64,000 nt of DNA, taken from Halosimplex aquaticum (GTDB lineage Archaea; Halobacteriota; Halobacteria; Halobacteriales; Haloarculaceae). Below the pieces are notes generated by a model that saw only the letters and a list, made by a program, of their open reading frames with translations, was not told the origin of the DNA and searched no databases. Where the stretch lies: NCBI RefSeq assembly GCF_028747785.1, contig NZ_CP118158.1, forward strand, positions 1,736,001 to 1,800,000, written 5' to 3'. Position 1 is the first letter of the stretch. Each line of letters opens with the position of its first letter. Below are positions 63,759-64,000 of the stretch, in pieces. Made by a program: the position numbers and the translations under genes.

Positions 63759-64000
63759 TTACCCGCTGTACTCATAGTCGCCGGCGATCCCCTCTTCGAG
63801 ATTGGTCAGGTTGTCCTCGACCATCTGAGAGCTGCTCGGGACGTAGCCGATCTCGTTTGCGACGTAGTCGTTGTCGGCCTGGTTGATGTAGTACCGGATG
63901 AACTCCTGCAGGTGGTTCTTCTCCTGCAGCTTGCTCATGTTGGCGTAGAAGAACAGCGGTCGGGCCAGCGGGTAGTTCCCGCTCTGGGCACCTTCGAGAC
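63759..64000 (-). CDS. pstS: phosphate-binding protein PstS, C-terminal part
   Basis: Only the last 80 residues are inside the window: readable as YPLARPLFFYANMSK, then LQEFIRYYINQADNDYV and a tail ending GIAGDYEYSG. This is the C-terminus of a PstS-type binding protein, and its place at the head of the pst operon agrees. The stop is TAA at 63759-63761; the start lies beyond the window. Confidence 0.9.
   Translation of the reverse strand, partial: LEGAQSGNYPLARPLFFYANMSKLQEKNHLQEFIRYYINQADNDYVANEIGYVPSSSQMVEDNLTNLEEGIAGDYEYSG

Noticed and set aside
1-64000. CRISPR arrays and tRNA or rRNA genes
   Set aside because: I saw no regularly spaced repeats and recognised no conserved tRNA or rRNA blocks; without a tool I cannot exclude an intron-containing tRNA.

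Overview
The window is a stretch of a haloarchaeal (class Halobacteria) chromosome or megaplasmid. Base composition is G+C-rich, the proteins are rich in Asp and Glu, many starts lack a clear Shine-Dalgarno, and the families (AsnC-TRASH regulators, HTH plus DUF7521 pairs, AbrB-PhoU regulators, SHOCT membrane proteins) are typical of that class. I do not name a genus. I recognised no rRNA, tRNA or CRISPR array.

Layout. 1-15 kb: the end of an SLC13-type anion transporter, an ABC-2 exporter, a membrane protein, a UspA gene inside what looks like a small transposon-like element (4548-5294), a CPBP protease, unknown membrane proteins, an alpha/beta hydrolase, a frameshifted DUF6544-like gene, a permease with two TRASH/YHS domains, and a second ABC exporter with two permeases. 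15-24 kb: small zinc-ribbon, SHOCT and YHS proteins, an unusual YHS-MaoC fusion, two UbiB/AarF kinases, a tandem SRPBCC protein and a methyltransferase. 22.7-28.9 kb: flavodoxin, CPBP protease, MFS-like transporter, a polymer-forming ectodomain protein, DoxX and an SDR.

29-57 kb is a metal-homeostasis island. It has four P1B ATPases with four different metal-helix motifs (CPC, CPH, CPG, SPC), two AsnC-TRASH regulators, a CopZ-like chaperone, a second HMA chaperone, a DUF411 lipoprotein, a DUF302 protein, a frameshifted Csp-type four-helix copper-storage protein, a second YHS permease, a membrane-anchored HTH protein with a Met/His loop, a Cys-containing small protein, a TRASH-free ArsR regulator, Dps, DoxX, SHOCT and UspA proteins. 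Within it sits a compact three-gene operon of surface proteins (43873-47362) whose function I cannot name. 57-64 kb: a second CPBP protease, a decayed copy of the 3775-4443 membrane protein, and the phosphate uptake operon pstS(partial)-pstC-pstA-pstB-phoU followed by an AbrB-PhoU regulator.

How the genes fit together. CopA and CopB, a chaperone, Csp-like storage, TRASH-domain regulators and periplasmic-side Met/His proteins together describe copper sensing, buffering and export. The CPG and SPC ATPases broaden this to further metals. Several relics (cystathionine synthase tail, membrane-protein pseudogene, transposon ends, frameshifted genes) show the region has been assembled and eroded by transfer and duplication.
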